This document shows, piece after piece, positions 33,441-42,062 of a stretch of 64,000 bases of DNA. Source of the stretch: CALHVX01 sp039198065 (GTDB lineage Bacteria > Pseudomonadota > Gammaproteobacteria > Pseudomonadales > Azotimanducaceae). The number at the start of each line of letters is the position of its first letter. Position 1 is the stretch's first letter. Where the stretch lies: positions 111,733 through 175,732 of the forward strand of contig JBCCTU010000009.1 in the NCBI GenBank assembly GCA_039198065.1. The letters are read 5' to 3'. Under the pieces are notes generated by a model, which made no database searches, was not told the DNA's origin, and worked only from the letters and a program-made list of their open reading frames with translations. The position numbers and the translations under genes are program-made.

Positions 33441-35177
33441 ATGGAACACGCCAACCCAAGCTTGCAGACCCGCGATCGACGCGATTGGCACTACCGCCTA
33501 GTCAACCCGATCGGGCGAGTGCTCGCCCATGGTGTTCTGTTCGCGTTTGTACTGGTTTGGGAAGCGTTTAACGACCGCGACCCCTGGCGCACCGGGGTAT
33601 TGTTGTTCGGTAGCTTGCTGATCGTGCAGCTCGTTGCCGGATTGCTGATACAGACCGTTCTGCGAGTTGGAAACCTACAACGCATAGACCGTTATCTCGC
33701 CTGTCTGGACGTTCTCATTTACATCCCCGCACTCTACTTAACGGGGCTGGAACAAAGCCCCGTCCTCATGGGGTGCTTGATGGCGATCGTCGTTCGCTAT
33801 GCGAACCCCATGCGAGACCTAGCGTTTTTCGCGGTATTGAGCCTGGTACCGCTCCTTAGCGCGGCAGTGATCACGTTGATTATCGATGCGCGCCCGATCG
33901 ATTGGCCGCGTTTATTGCTTACTGAGCTCTGTCTCGGGCTCTACGCCAGCTTTCTTACAATTACGGGTGCCGAAGCTTACCTGGCACGCCTACGCGTCGA
34001 ACGCTATGCCCACCGCGCGAAAGAGGCGGCGGAGGCGAAGACTCGGTTCGTCGCCAACATCAGCCATGAATTGCGAACACCGCTGAACGGCCTGCTTGGC
34101 ATGAATCGCCTGCTGGCGGAAACCGAGTTGACCGATGCGCAACGCGACATGGTCGATGTCGCCAGGCGCAGCGGCGAAACGCTGCTGCAGGTCATCAACG
34201 ACACCCTGGATTTTGCCAAGCTCGATGCCGGTCGGGTCGAGCTGGATGAGCGACCTCTATCGCTACGCCAGGTCCTGGGGGATTTGGAGCGTCTCCTCTC
34301 GGGCCTTGCCGAGGACAAAGGCCTGGTGCTTCGGGTACAGATTGAGGACGACACACCGGCATGGGTTCTGGGCGACGAGACCCGGCTCCGGCAGGTGGTG
34401 ATGAACGTGGCCACCAACGCCATCAAGTTCACCGAGAAGGGTAGCGTGACGATCGCGCTGCGTTACCGATCCGGGGAACCCGGTGAAGCGGGTCAGGTGA
34501 CGATCGATGTTGCCGATACGGGCATCGGCGTGTCCGTTGAGCAACAGGGACGGATCTTCGACTCATTCAGCCAGGCCGACTCGTCCACAACGCGCCGGTT
34601 CGGAGGTACGGGACTCGGCCTTGCGATCGTTAAGGAGCTGCTGAGCATCATGGGTGGGGAGGTGACGTTGGAAAGCGAGCTCGGGAAGGGGAGCCGCTTT
34701 ACATTGTGTTTTCCTGCGGCTGAGGCCGAGGCGCCGGCTGTTAACGAGGAGGTCCCTGAGGGTTTCACGGCGGCCCCGGGGTCAGATCTGAAGCTGCTCA
34801 TGGCTGAAGACAATCACATCAACCAGCGCGTCGCAGCCGCAATGATTGAACGCTTCGGGCATCGACTGACGATTGTCGGCGACGGCGCTGAGGCCGTGGC
34901 GGCCGTTCAGCAGACCCGCTACGACCTCGTGTTTCTCGACATGCAGATGCCGGTTATGGATGGGTTGGAAGCCGCTCGAACGATTCGCGCGCTAGCGAAT
35001 CCGCCACCGCTGGTGGCACTGACGGCGAACGTCGATCCAGCCGATCGCGCCCGGTGTGCGGAAGCCGGCATGATCGACTTCCTTGCCAAGCCGCTGACCC
35101 TCGAGGCACTCGCCCGGGTGCTCGACGCGCACGCGTCGGCTCCGCCGCGCAACCAGGCCCCAAATTCGAGTCACTAA
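33441..35177 (+). CDS. Hybrid sensor histidine kinase with C-terminal receiver domain
   Basis: The 578-residue inner-membrane protein has five or six N-terminal spans (residues ~25-180), a HisKA domain with phospho-accepting His in NISHELRTPLNGLLG, an ATP-binding domain with N box QVVMNVATNAIKF, DTGIGV and RRFGGTGLGLAIV, and a receiver domain with AEDNHINQ, phospho-acceptor Asp in LVFLDMQMPVMDG, and FLAKPLT. It senses an unknown membrane signal and relays phosphate internally; an Hpt partner is needed to pass it on, and none is in the window. The in-frame TTG 33399 is an alternative start; ATG 33441 is preferred as it is followed by family-like residues. Confidence 0.93.
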   Translation: MEHANPSLQTRDRRDWHYRLVNPIGRVLAHGVLFAFVLVWEAFNDRDPWRTGVLLFGSLLIVQLVAGLLIQTVLRVGNLQRIDRYLACLDVLIYIPALYLTGLEQSPVLMGCLMAIVVRYANPMRDLAFFAVLSLVPLLSAAVITLIIDARPIDWPRLLLTELCLGLYASFLTITGAEAYLARLRVERYAHRAKEAAEAKTRFVANISHELRTPLNGLLGMNRLLAETELTDAQRDMVDVARRSGETLLQVINDTLDFAKLDAGRVELDERPLSLRQVLGDLERLLSGLAEDKGLVLRVQIEDDTPAWVLGDETRLRQVVMNVATNAIKFTEKGSVTIALRYRSGEPGEAGQVTIDVADTGIGVSVEQQGRIFDSFSQADSSTTRRFGGTGLGLAIVKELLSIMGGEVTLESELGKGSRFTLCFPAAEAEAPAVNEEVPEGFTAAPGSDLKLLMAEDNHINQRVAAAMIERFGHRLTIVGDGAEAVAAVQQTRYDLVFLDMQMPVMDGLEAARTIRALANPPPLVALTANVDPADRARCAEAGMIDFLAKPLTLEALARVLDAHASAPPRNQAPNSSH

Positions 35178-35232
35178 CGGCCAACGCTGCGAAACACCTA
35201 TACTCGGGACTTCCCAGTTCAGCCAGCTGCCC

Positions 35233-36402
35233 GTGCCTAAATCATCGCTCAGACCCAGTCCCGCGACCCTTGCGGTGCTCGATTCGCTGGTTTCCTTTCC
35301 CACCGTTTCCTCGGAATCTAACCTCGCGCTCATCGATTGGGTCGCCGCGGAGCTGGAAGCCCGTCATGCTAAGGTCGAGCGCCTGCCGAGCAGCTGCGGT
35401 GGAAAGGCCAATCTGCTCGCCCGATTGGGTCCCGACGTGCCGGGTGGTGTGGTGCTGTCGGGGCACACGGATGTCGTTCCCGTTGCCGGTCAACCCTGGA
35501 GCAGCGATCCGTTCGAGCTGACTGAGCGCAACGGCCGTGTCTACGGGCGGGGCACCTGCGACATGAAGGGGTTTCTGGCCCTGTGCCTGGCGCTGACTCC
35601 CGCCATGGACCAGTTAAAGAAGCCCATTTATCTGGCGCTTTCCTACGACGAAGAGGTCGGCTGCCTCGGAGCCCCGGGGCTGATCGAGCGCTTGGCATCG
35701 CTTGGTGCGCGGCCGTCTGCCGTAATCGTTGGCGAGCCGACGGAACTTAAGGTCGTTACGGCCCATAAGGGCATTGCCTATCTGAAAACCCGCGTCCGGG
35801 GCCACGAAGCGCACTCAAGCCTGCAGCATCTCGGTGCCTCGGCGATCCATGCCGCGGCGCGTTTGATCGGCTGGTTCAGCGATCGGCAGACGGCGAACGC
35901 GGCCGTTGCCGTCGCCGGGCCCGACGTCCCGGAGCCGCCCTTTACAACGCTGCACTGTGGTCTGATCCAGGGTGGCACGGCGCCGAACATCACCGCCGGT
36001 CGGTGTGAGTTCACGGCCGATATCCGCTGCGTAGCTGGAGACGATCCGGAGCAGATCCTCGACGCCTACCGGGCCTTTGCGCGCACGGAAGTCGAGCCGG
36101 ACTTGAAGCGGGTGAATGACGCGGCGGGGATTGAGGTTGAAGTGCTGGCCAATGCGCCGCCGTTCCGAGCCCCGCCGGACTGTAGTGCCGTGGCCTTGGC
36201 GCGACGTCTGACGGGGCAGAACGACACGTCGGCGCAGCCCTATGCTGCAGAAGCGGGACAGTACAGTGCCGCGGGCTTTCCCACAGTGATGTGTGGCCCG
36301 GGCAGCATCGAGCAAGCACACCAGCCCGATGAATACATCAGGCTCGAGCAGCTGGCGCAGGGCGAAGTCATGCTGCAGCGGCTCATCGCTGAGCTGTCCT
36401 GA
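35233..36402 (+). CDS. argE: Acetylornithine deacetylase
   Basis: The 389-residue M20 metallohydrolase removes the acetyl group from N-acetylornithine in arginine synthesis. Zinc-ligand segments are visible in order: SGHTDVVPV (His), GRGTCDMKGFLAL (bridging Asp), SYDEEVGCLGAPG (catalytic and ligand Glu), VGEPTELK, and the C-terminal His in IEQAHQPDE. The central lid domain AHKGIAYLKTRVRGHEAHSS is also typical. GTG 35233 starts it. The length matches ArgE. A related amidohydrolase specificity is possible, but the family fit is close. Confidence 0.9.
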   Translation: MPKSSLRPSPATLAVLDSLVSFPTVSSESNLALIDWVAAELEARHAKVERLPSSCGGKANLLARLGPDVPGGVVLSGHTDVVPVAGQPWSSDPFELTERNGRVYGRGTCDMKGFLALCLALTPAMDQLKKPIYLALSYDEEVGCLGAPGLIERLASLGARPSAVIVGEPTELKVVTAHKGIAYLKTRVRGHEAHSSLQHLGASAIHAAARLIGWFSDRQTANAAVAVAGPDVPEPPFTTLHCGLIQGGTAPNITAGRCEFTADIRCVAGDDPEQILDAYRAFARTEVEPDLKRVNDAAGIEVEVLANAPPFRAPPDCSAVALARRLTGQNDTSAQPYAAEAGQYSAAGFPTVMCGPGSIEQAHQPDEYIRLEQLAQGEVMLQRLIAELS

Positions 36403-36442
36403 AGACGAGGGTAGGCGCTGGACTGCGTTCGTGCGTCGCGCG

Positions 36443-37711
36443 CTACGAGCTCGGCACCGCGTCGCGCATCAGCTCGATCTCGACCTCCGGCATGTGCCAG
36501 TGACCGTCGGCGGTCTGAAAGGGAAATCGTACGCGACACCGAGCGGTCGCCTCGGAGGCCGCCCGCGGGTCTTCGAACACGTCGATGCTGACCGTTCGAC
36601 TGCCCTTGCTCGGCACACGAACTGGCTCAAGGCGTTTCGGTTCGAACCGTAGCCGGTCGTCACCGGAGCGGCAGCTCAGGTACAGCTGTACCTCGCGGCG
36701 GCTGGGGTTCGCCAGATCAAGGGTCGCCCGAAAGCGAGACGCCTCCGCGGTGCTGTGGTTCACGGGTTCCAGTTGCACTTCAAGTCGGCTGAGCGCGCGG
36801 CGCAGGGCGAAGAGATCGTAGTTGTCTTCCGGGACCGCGTAACCCGGTGCTTCGATGCTGTCGGCGCGAATCACCGCGTAGGTCAGCTCGTCATCGCGAA
36901 CGCTGACCTGCAGCAGGTGATCGAAACTGCCCGCGGAGTCCAATTCCGTCCCCGAATCGCCCGTCCCATTGGTCATGACATAGGTGATGCCGTCGTCGAT
37001 GCGCTGGTGGTAGTGGTGGTGATGGCCATAGAACAGGGTGCGGACATCGAAGCGCTTTAGCAGCGCTACCAGTTCGGTGCCGTTGTCGAGAAATGCAGGC
37101 GGACGGTGCATGAAGACAACGCGGTGGCGCGCGTCGGACGCCGCTGCAAGGGTGCGTTCGATCCAAGCCATTTGCTCGGCATCGATGCTGTTGGCGTCGC
37201 CGACGGGGTCGGAATTGAGCACCAGGGCGATCAAGTTACGGTAGCGAAACGCATAGTAAGCCCTTCCCCAAAACGATTCGTAGACCGCGAGGCTGGCGTC
37301 GTCCGGTCGCTTTGCGGCACCGAACACGTCGTGATTCCCCGGAACGGGTAAAAAGGGCACATGGCTGCTTTGCAGCGGCGCGATCTGGTTAAGGAAGCGG
37401 CGCCACTCCTGCGCCAGCTGCTCCGGGCCCGCGTAGCCGCCGATCATGTCGCCGACCTGAACGACAAATGCGGGCTTAAGCCAGCGGACATCGTCGTATA
37501 GACGGTTCGCCGCGACCGGATCGTCGAACTGGCTGTCGCCAAGCACCACAAAGTGAAACTCGTGCGTCGCCGGCGTTGGCAGTACGGGACCCTTGTCTAC
37601 TGCGGGGTCTGCCGCAGGGTCCGCTGCAGAGTCGGCACAGAAGCTGGGGATCGGGGTGAGGGTAAGAGCCCAGAGGAGCCCCAGTGATCGGAGACGAACA
37701 GCAATACGCAT
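36443..37711 (-). CDS. Exported metallophosphoesterase
   Basis: A 422-residue calcineurin-like phosphoesterase with a signal peptide (MRIAVRLRSLGLLWALTLTP to about residue 24) and a short Asp/Pro/Ala-rich linker. The five blocks of the fold are present: LGDSQFDD, VGDMIGG, PGNHDVFG, FMHRPP and GHHHHYHQ. The C-terminal ~130 residues form a beta-rich domain of unknown role. It probably hydrolyses phosphate esters in the periplasm. It is divergent from the fumarase gene. Confidence 0.88.
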   Translation of the reverse strand: MRIAVRLRSLGLLWALTLTPIPSFCADSAADPAADPAVDKGPVLPTPATHEFHFVVLGDSQFDDPVAANRLYDDVRWLKPAFVVQVGDMIGGYAGPEQLAQEWRRFLNQIAPLQSSHVPFLPVPGNHDVFGAAKRPDDASLAVYESFWGRAYYAFRYRNLIALVLNSDPVGDANSIDAEQMAWIERTLAAASDARHRVVFMHRPPAFLDNGTELVALLKRFDVRTLFYGHHHHYHQRIDDGITYVMTNGTGDSGTELDSAGSFDHLLQVSVRDDELTYAVIRADSIEAPGYAVPEDNYDLFALRRALSRLEVQLEPVNHSTAEASRFRATLDLANPSRREVQLYLSCRSGDDRLRFEPKRLEPVRVPSKGSRTVSIDVFEDPRAASEATARCRVRFPFQTADGHWHMPEVEIELMRDAVPSS

Positions 37712-37778
37712 GGCCAGACCGGTTGTGTGGTTTTCGCCCTTTCGGCAGACTCGCCCAGTCTAGCCAACCAATGATCAC

Positions 37779-39305
37779 GTGCCGATGACAGTCATTCGCC
37801 AGGACGATCTCATTCAAAGCATCGCCGATGCGCTGCAGTACATTTCTTACTATCACCCGGTAGATTTCATTCGCGCCATGCGGAATGCCTACGAGCGGGA
37901 AGAATCACCGGCAGCCAAAGCGGCGCTGACCCAGGTGCTGGTGAATTCCCGCATGTGCGCCCTGGGCAAGCGTCCCATCTGTCAGGACACGGGGATCGTG
38001 ATTGTCTATGTGGACGTGGGTATGGACGTTCGTTGGGATGCGACGCTATCGGTCGACGACATGATCAACGAGGGCGTGCGCCGCGGCTACGCCCACCCGG
38101 ACAACGTCCTGCGGGCAAGCGTTTTAGCCGATCCTAATGGCACTCGGGCAAACACCAAAGACAACACACCGGCAGTCATTCACTACCGCGTGGTCCCGGG
38201 CGACAAGCTTTCGATTGAAGTTGCCGCCAAAGGCGGCGGGTCGGAGGCCAAGGCCAAGTTTGCAATGCTTAACCCGAGTGACTCGGTAGCCGACTGGATA
38301 CTCGACGTCGTACCCACTATGGGTGCGGGCTGGTGTCCACCGGGCATTCTCGGTGTCGGGATCGGAGGCACCCCAGAGAAGGCCATGATGCTTGCAAAAG
38401 AGTCGCTCATGGCGCCGCTCGATATGCACGAGCTAAAGGCGCGAGGCCCAAAGGACGCCACGGAAGAGCTTCGCCTCGATCTGTATGAACGCATTAACGC
38501 CCTCGGTATCGGGGCGCAGGGACTCGGTGGGCTAACCACGGTCCTTGACGTCAAGATCCTCGAGTATCCGACCCACGCGGCCAACAAACCCGTGGCGGTT
38601 ATGCCGAACTGCACCGCAACACGCCACATCCATTTTGAACTCGACGGCTCTGGTCCGGCGACCTTTGCGCCGCCGGATTTGTCCGAGTGGCCAGAACTCG
38701 AATTCGAGTTGGGCGACGATGTGCGACGCGTAAACCTGGACACGCTCAGTCCTGAAGAGGTGAAAACCTGGCGCGCCGGCGACACGCTGCTGCTGTCCGG
38801 CAAGCTGCTCACCGGGCGGGATGCGGCGCATAAGAAGATCGTTGATCTGCTCGATCGCAGCGAACGATTGCCCGTCGACTTTACCAATCGCCTCATCTAC
38901 TACGTGGGTCCTGTCGATCCGGTGCGCGATGAAGTCGTCGGTCCCGCTGGGCCCACGACGGCGACTCGCATGGACAAGTTCACAGACCAGGTGTTGGAGC
39001 GCACCGGGCTGCTTGGCATGATCGGCAAGGCGGAGCGGGGTCAGATTGCGATTGATGCAATTCGTAAGCACGAGTCGGCGTACATGATTGCCGTTGGCGG
39101 TGCCGCCTACCTCGTCGCAAAGGCGATTACGGCGTCGAAGGTTGTGGCCTTTCCCGAGCTTGGCATGGAGGCGGTGCACGAATTCGAGGTAAAGGACATG
39201 CCGGTCACGCTCGCCGTGGACTCCACGGGCGCCTCGGTTCATCGCGAAGGACCGAAGATCTGGTCTGGGAAAATCGCTGAGCGTATTGCAGCTCAGCAAC
39301 TCTGA
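37779..39305 (+). CDS. fumA: Fumarate hydratase class I ([4Fe-4S])
   Basis: The 508-residue enzyme interconverts fumarate and malate. It has both halves of the class I enzyme in one chain: the N-terminal domain with MCALGKRPICQDTGIVIVYVD and GAGWCPPGILGVGIGGTPEKA, and the C-terminal domain with AGDTLLLSGKLLTGRDAAHK and YVGPVDPVRDEVVGPAGPTT. The cysteines at CQDTG, CPPG and the MPNCTATRH segment fit the iron-sulfur cluster ligands. GTG 37779 and ATG 37785 are both possible starts. Oxygen-sensitive class I fumarases are common housekeeping TCA enzymes. Confidence 0.95.
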   Translation: MPMTVIRQDDLIQSIADALQYISYYHPVDFIRAMRNAYEREESPAAKAALTQVLVNSRMCALGKRPICQDTGIVIVYVDVGMDVRWDATLSVDDMINEGVRRGYAHPDNVLRASVLADPNGTRANTKDNTPAVIHYRVVPGDKLSIEVAAKGGGSEAKAKFAMLNPSDSVADWILDVVPTMGAGWCPPGILGVGIGGTPEKAMMLAKESLMAPLDMHELKARGPKDATEELRLDLYERINALGIGAQGLGGLTTVLDVKILEYPTHAANKPVAVMPNCTATRHIHFELDGSGPATFAPPDLSEWPELEFELGDDVRRVNLDTLSPEEVKTWRAGDTLLLSGKLLTGRDAAHKKIVDLLDRSERLPVDFTNRLIYYVGPVDPVRDEVVGPAGPTTATRMDKFTDQVLERTGLLGMIGKAERGQIAIDAIRKHESAYMIAVGGAAYLVAKAITASKVVAFPELGMEAVHEFEVKDMPVTLAVDSTGASVHREGPKIWSGKIAERIAAQQL

Positions 39306-39328
39306 TCCGACTCCGCAGCGAGTTCAGC

Positions 39329-40110
39329 TTAAGCGTCGGATCGCGCGGCATCGATGCGGGCGAGGAGTGCCTGCAGGTGGGCTCGGTGTTCTGGTTCCAG
39401 GTAGCCGAAGTTCACCCCCCGTTCCGTGAGTTCCCAAAAGCTCGACCGCTGTTCGTTTTCTAACGCCCTACAGATCCCGACCAGCCGCTGCTGGGATTCA
39501 TCGGCAAGGTCGGTGACGATTCGTTGCACGCGGGCCTCGTCGCCGGCGGTTAGCAGTCGCGCCGCCAGCTGGAGCTGGGCGCGCCGGACACCGAGCAGGC
39601 TCGGTTCGTCACGTTCATCGCGAATTTGCAGATCCAGCTCCAGCAGGACATCCAGCATGGCGTCGGCGGTGCTGAGATCTGAGCCTGGCGCGGCATCCTT
39701 TGCTGCGAGTAGCAGGTTGACGAGATCGTAGGCGGTAACTTCCAGCAGGAAGGGCTGGTTACGCTCGTGGGCCAGCTGCCCGTAGTAGCGCAGATGTTCC
39801 GCGATGTGAATCGAATGGCGTTCTTCCGGCCAGCGCAGCAAGGTTTGTCCCAAACGTCGGAACTGGTTCAGCAGGTAGTAGGTGCTACGAGCGTCCGCGG
39901 CATTAATGCACACCCGCAGATAGCTGTTGTAGGCCCGCACGCACAACTCACGTTCTGCAGAGCTGCTCGTGCGCTCAATGCCATACCGGCGGGTTTCAAT
40001 GGCAATCAGGCTCGCGAGGTCGCGGAGTCCTGGCACGGCAGCCGACAGCACGGCGATGGCCTGGCGGTAGACTTTAAGCTCAAACCAGAGCCCATGGTCG
40101 CGGATGGGAC
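39329..40110 (-). pseudogene. DUF2254-type membrane protein, C-terminal half (frameshifted)
   Basis: This is the second half of a gene whose first half is at 40006-40938. In this frame the sequence runs on from the break as GPIRDHGLWFELKVYRQAIA, then LIAIETRRYGIERTSSSAE and a helical, Asp/Leu-rich cytoplasmic region to the stop at 39329. The part after the break is a normal-looking soluble domain of about 260 residues. A weak GTG-type start inside the overlap is possible, so it could be expressed as a short protein, but a ribosome site is not evident. Confidence 0.7.
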
Positions 40111-40938
40111 CAGCGCGTCGTCTTCGAGCGATACGAAGTCCGGATCCGTATCAAAGTCTGAGTCAATGTGAAACCAGGCTCGGGGCAGGGCGCTGCGTCG
40201 ATCGGCGTAGTGGCTCAGCAGCTCGAACAGCGCTGTGACGCTGGCCATGGCGACGCTGCGATCGCTCTGATCCAGCGCCTTGCGGGCCACGTCGTGCAGA
40301 TCCTCCGCGGTGGTTGCAGCGACAGCTCTAAAGGCCTTTAAGCGCAGACTAATCGGTGCACCGGTAGCGGCCTCGATCGCAAGAGCGCCGCGCTGGAGCA
40401 GCCGATCGATGATATTGAGCGGTGAAATGAACCCAAGAACGTAGGCGAAGTACGGCAGCAGGCTCGCGAGAGAGAGGCTGATGAGTGCAAGCGTAAGCCA
40501 CAGCAGCGGGTCGCCCGCAGGAGTGCGGGTTGGGCTGACGAAGCTGGTCCACAGACACAGTAGGCTCGTTACCGTATACAGGCCGAGCAGCGTCAGGTTG
40601 ACGCGGTCGCGCAGAAACAGCGCCGTAACCCGGTGCGTGTAGCGGGTCGCTGCCAGCTCGACGACGATGGCGACGACCGTGATCGCGATCGCCAGAACAC
40701 CGACCATGATCTCGCCCGTGTTGCCGATGGCATCGGCAGCAGCGGAGAGTGCGTTGTCGCGCAGCGCCGGGCGTGTGATGAGCCCTGCTAAGAGCGCAAG
40801 TAGCGCGACGCCGAGCAAGGCGACGGTGGCGGGCCAGGAAAAGGTTGAAACGCGGGAGCGGTCCGCGCTCAGCGCAGCCAGGGCGTCGACGTAGTCCGGC
40901 GTGGACGAGGGGTTTTTGTTGCGTATGCTGACGGTCAT
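40006..40938 (-). pseudogene. DUF2254-type membrane protein, N-terminal half (frameshifted)
   Basis: The frame starts at ATG 40938 and encodes about 276 residues of a DUF2254-like inner-membrane protein: four spans (VALLGVALLALLAGL, GEIMVGVLAIAITVVAIVVEL, LLGLYTVTSLLCLWTSFV, LLWLTLALISLSLASLLPYF) and the motif ELAATRYTHRVTALFLRDR. Near 40106-40118 it leaves the conserved frame: the next conserved residues (DHGLWFELKVYRQ) are read in the -1 frame, and this frame ends in a foreign tail (SPCCRLPCQDSATSRA). One missing base restores a single protein of about 536 residues. No slippery heptamer is present. It may be a real mutation or a sequencing error. Confidence 0.75.
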
Positions 40939-40986
40939 GGTGATCTTGAAATTACGACAAACGACCTACTGGAACCCTGTGCGATC

Positions 40987-42021
40987 GTGACGGACGATCC
41001 GTTGTCTCCACGCGTGCCTGGGGTCGCGATTGTGCCATCTACCCCGTCCGCGCCGACCGCCGCGAGACAGTATCGCACCCTTCGCGCCGATCGCACCCTT
41101 CGCTCGGGGGCGTCGTTCCCATCACCGAACACGGATGCGTCACTGACGACCGCCTTCTATGAGGATCCTCCGTTCCTGAATGGTCACTTTGGTCCCCGTA
41201 TGGGCCTGCGACCGATTGCGTTGGACCAGTGGTTGCCGTTTGCGATCAGCACGGCAGAACGGGAGCGGAAGCGGGCGCTGTTCGCGACGGAACGCGCGCG
41301 CGTCTACCGTTCGCTTACGGGAGCCGATGCGGCGTTAACCGACGAACATCGAGCTTACGGAGCGGTTCGCGATGGCGCTCAAACTTGGATCGAGTGCATC
41401 GAAGACGTCGCCGAGCCGCCGCTGATTCGGGCTGCGCTGGCGATTCCCGATGACCTCTGTGTGCTTCGGCAGGCGCCGGGCCTGCATGGTAGCCCTGGAG
41501 AGTATCGGCTTGTTGCGGCGGCGCTGACATCGCCCTCCTATTGGCGCCTCGGCGACAAACTGGGACAGGCGTTGTCAGACATTCACCGAGGTATCGCCGG
41601 TATGCCGGCCACGTTGCTCGGGCGCATGAAGGAGTTGTTTCATCGCCTGCCCGACGATCGCGTCCTCGAGCGCCGAAACTGGGCCGTGCACGGTTCGCAG
41701 GAACGCTTTCAGCCCGAACCGGACCGCGAATCGGCGACCGATGACCCTACCCTGCCACAGGAACGGGCTCGAAACGCGTTCGACTGGTGGATTCGCTCCG
41801 AGCGCCAGTGTCTCAAACGCCTGGCTGAGGGGTTGGTGGTGTTTACCATCCGCGTTGAACTGCATCCGCTCGATGCCGTCGTTGAGTATCCAGACGCTCT
41901 ACGGCATTTGACGACGGCACTGGCACGTTTGGCCGGCGACAACCTTGAAGAATTCGGGGGTCGTGGGAAGCGGGACGCGATCTCCGCTGCGCTACACCGA
42001 CTTAGCCTTGCTGACCGCTAA
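40987..42021 (+). CDS. DUF3445 family, haem-dependent oxidative N-demethylase-like protein
   Basis: The 344-residue product has the conserved run of this family: GPRMGLRPIALDQWLPFA, AIPDDLCVLRQAPGLHGSPGEYRLVAAALTSPSYWRLGDKLGQALSDIHRGI, then ERRNWAVHGSQERF and a C-terminal FTIRVELHPLDAV with a basic helix. Members include a subunit of dimethylamine monooxygenase and other haem proteins that remove N-methyl groups. The usual flavin/ferredoxin partner subunits are not next to it. GTG 40987 is the start; only 48 bases separate it from the divergent DUF2254 gene. Confidence 0.8.
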   Translation: MTDDPLSPRVPGVAIVPSTPSAPTAARQYRTLRADRTLRSGASFPSPNTDASLTTAFYEDPPFLNGHFGPRMGLRPIALDQWLPFAISTAERERKRALFATERARVYRSLTGADAALTDEHRAYGAVRDGAQTWIECIEDVAEPPLIRAALAIPDDLCVLRQAPGLHGSPGEYRLVAAALTSPSYWRLGDKLGQALSDIHRGIAGMPATLLGRMKELFHRLPDDRVLERRNWAVHGSQERFQPEPDRESATDDPTLPQERARNAFDWWIRSERQCLKRLAEGLVVFTIRVELHPLDAVVEYPDALRHLTTALARLAGDNLEEFGGRGKRDAISAALHRLSLADR

Positions 42022-42062
42022 GCGCTGGTCGACAATACCGTGATCTTTCCCAGGCGTTTTCC

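Noticed and set aside
40006..40110. Programmed -1 frameshift in the DUF2254 gene
   Set aside because: No X-XXY-YYZ slippery heptamer or adjoining pseudoknot was seen near the frame change, so mutation or sequence error is more likely.
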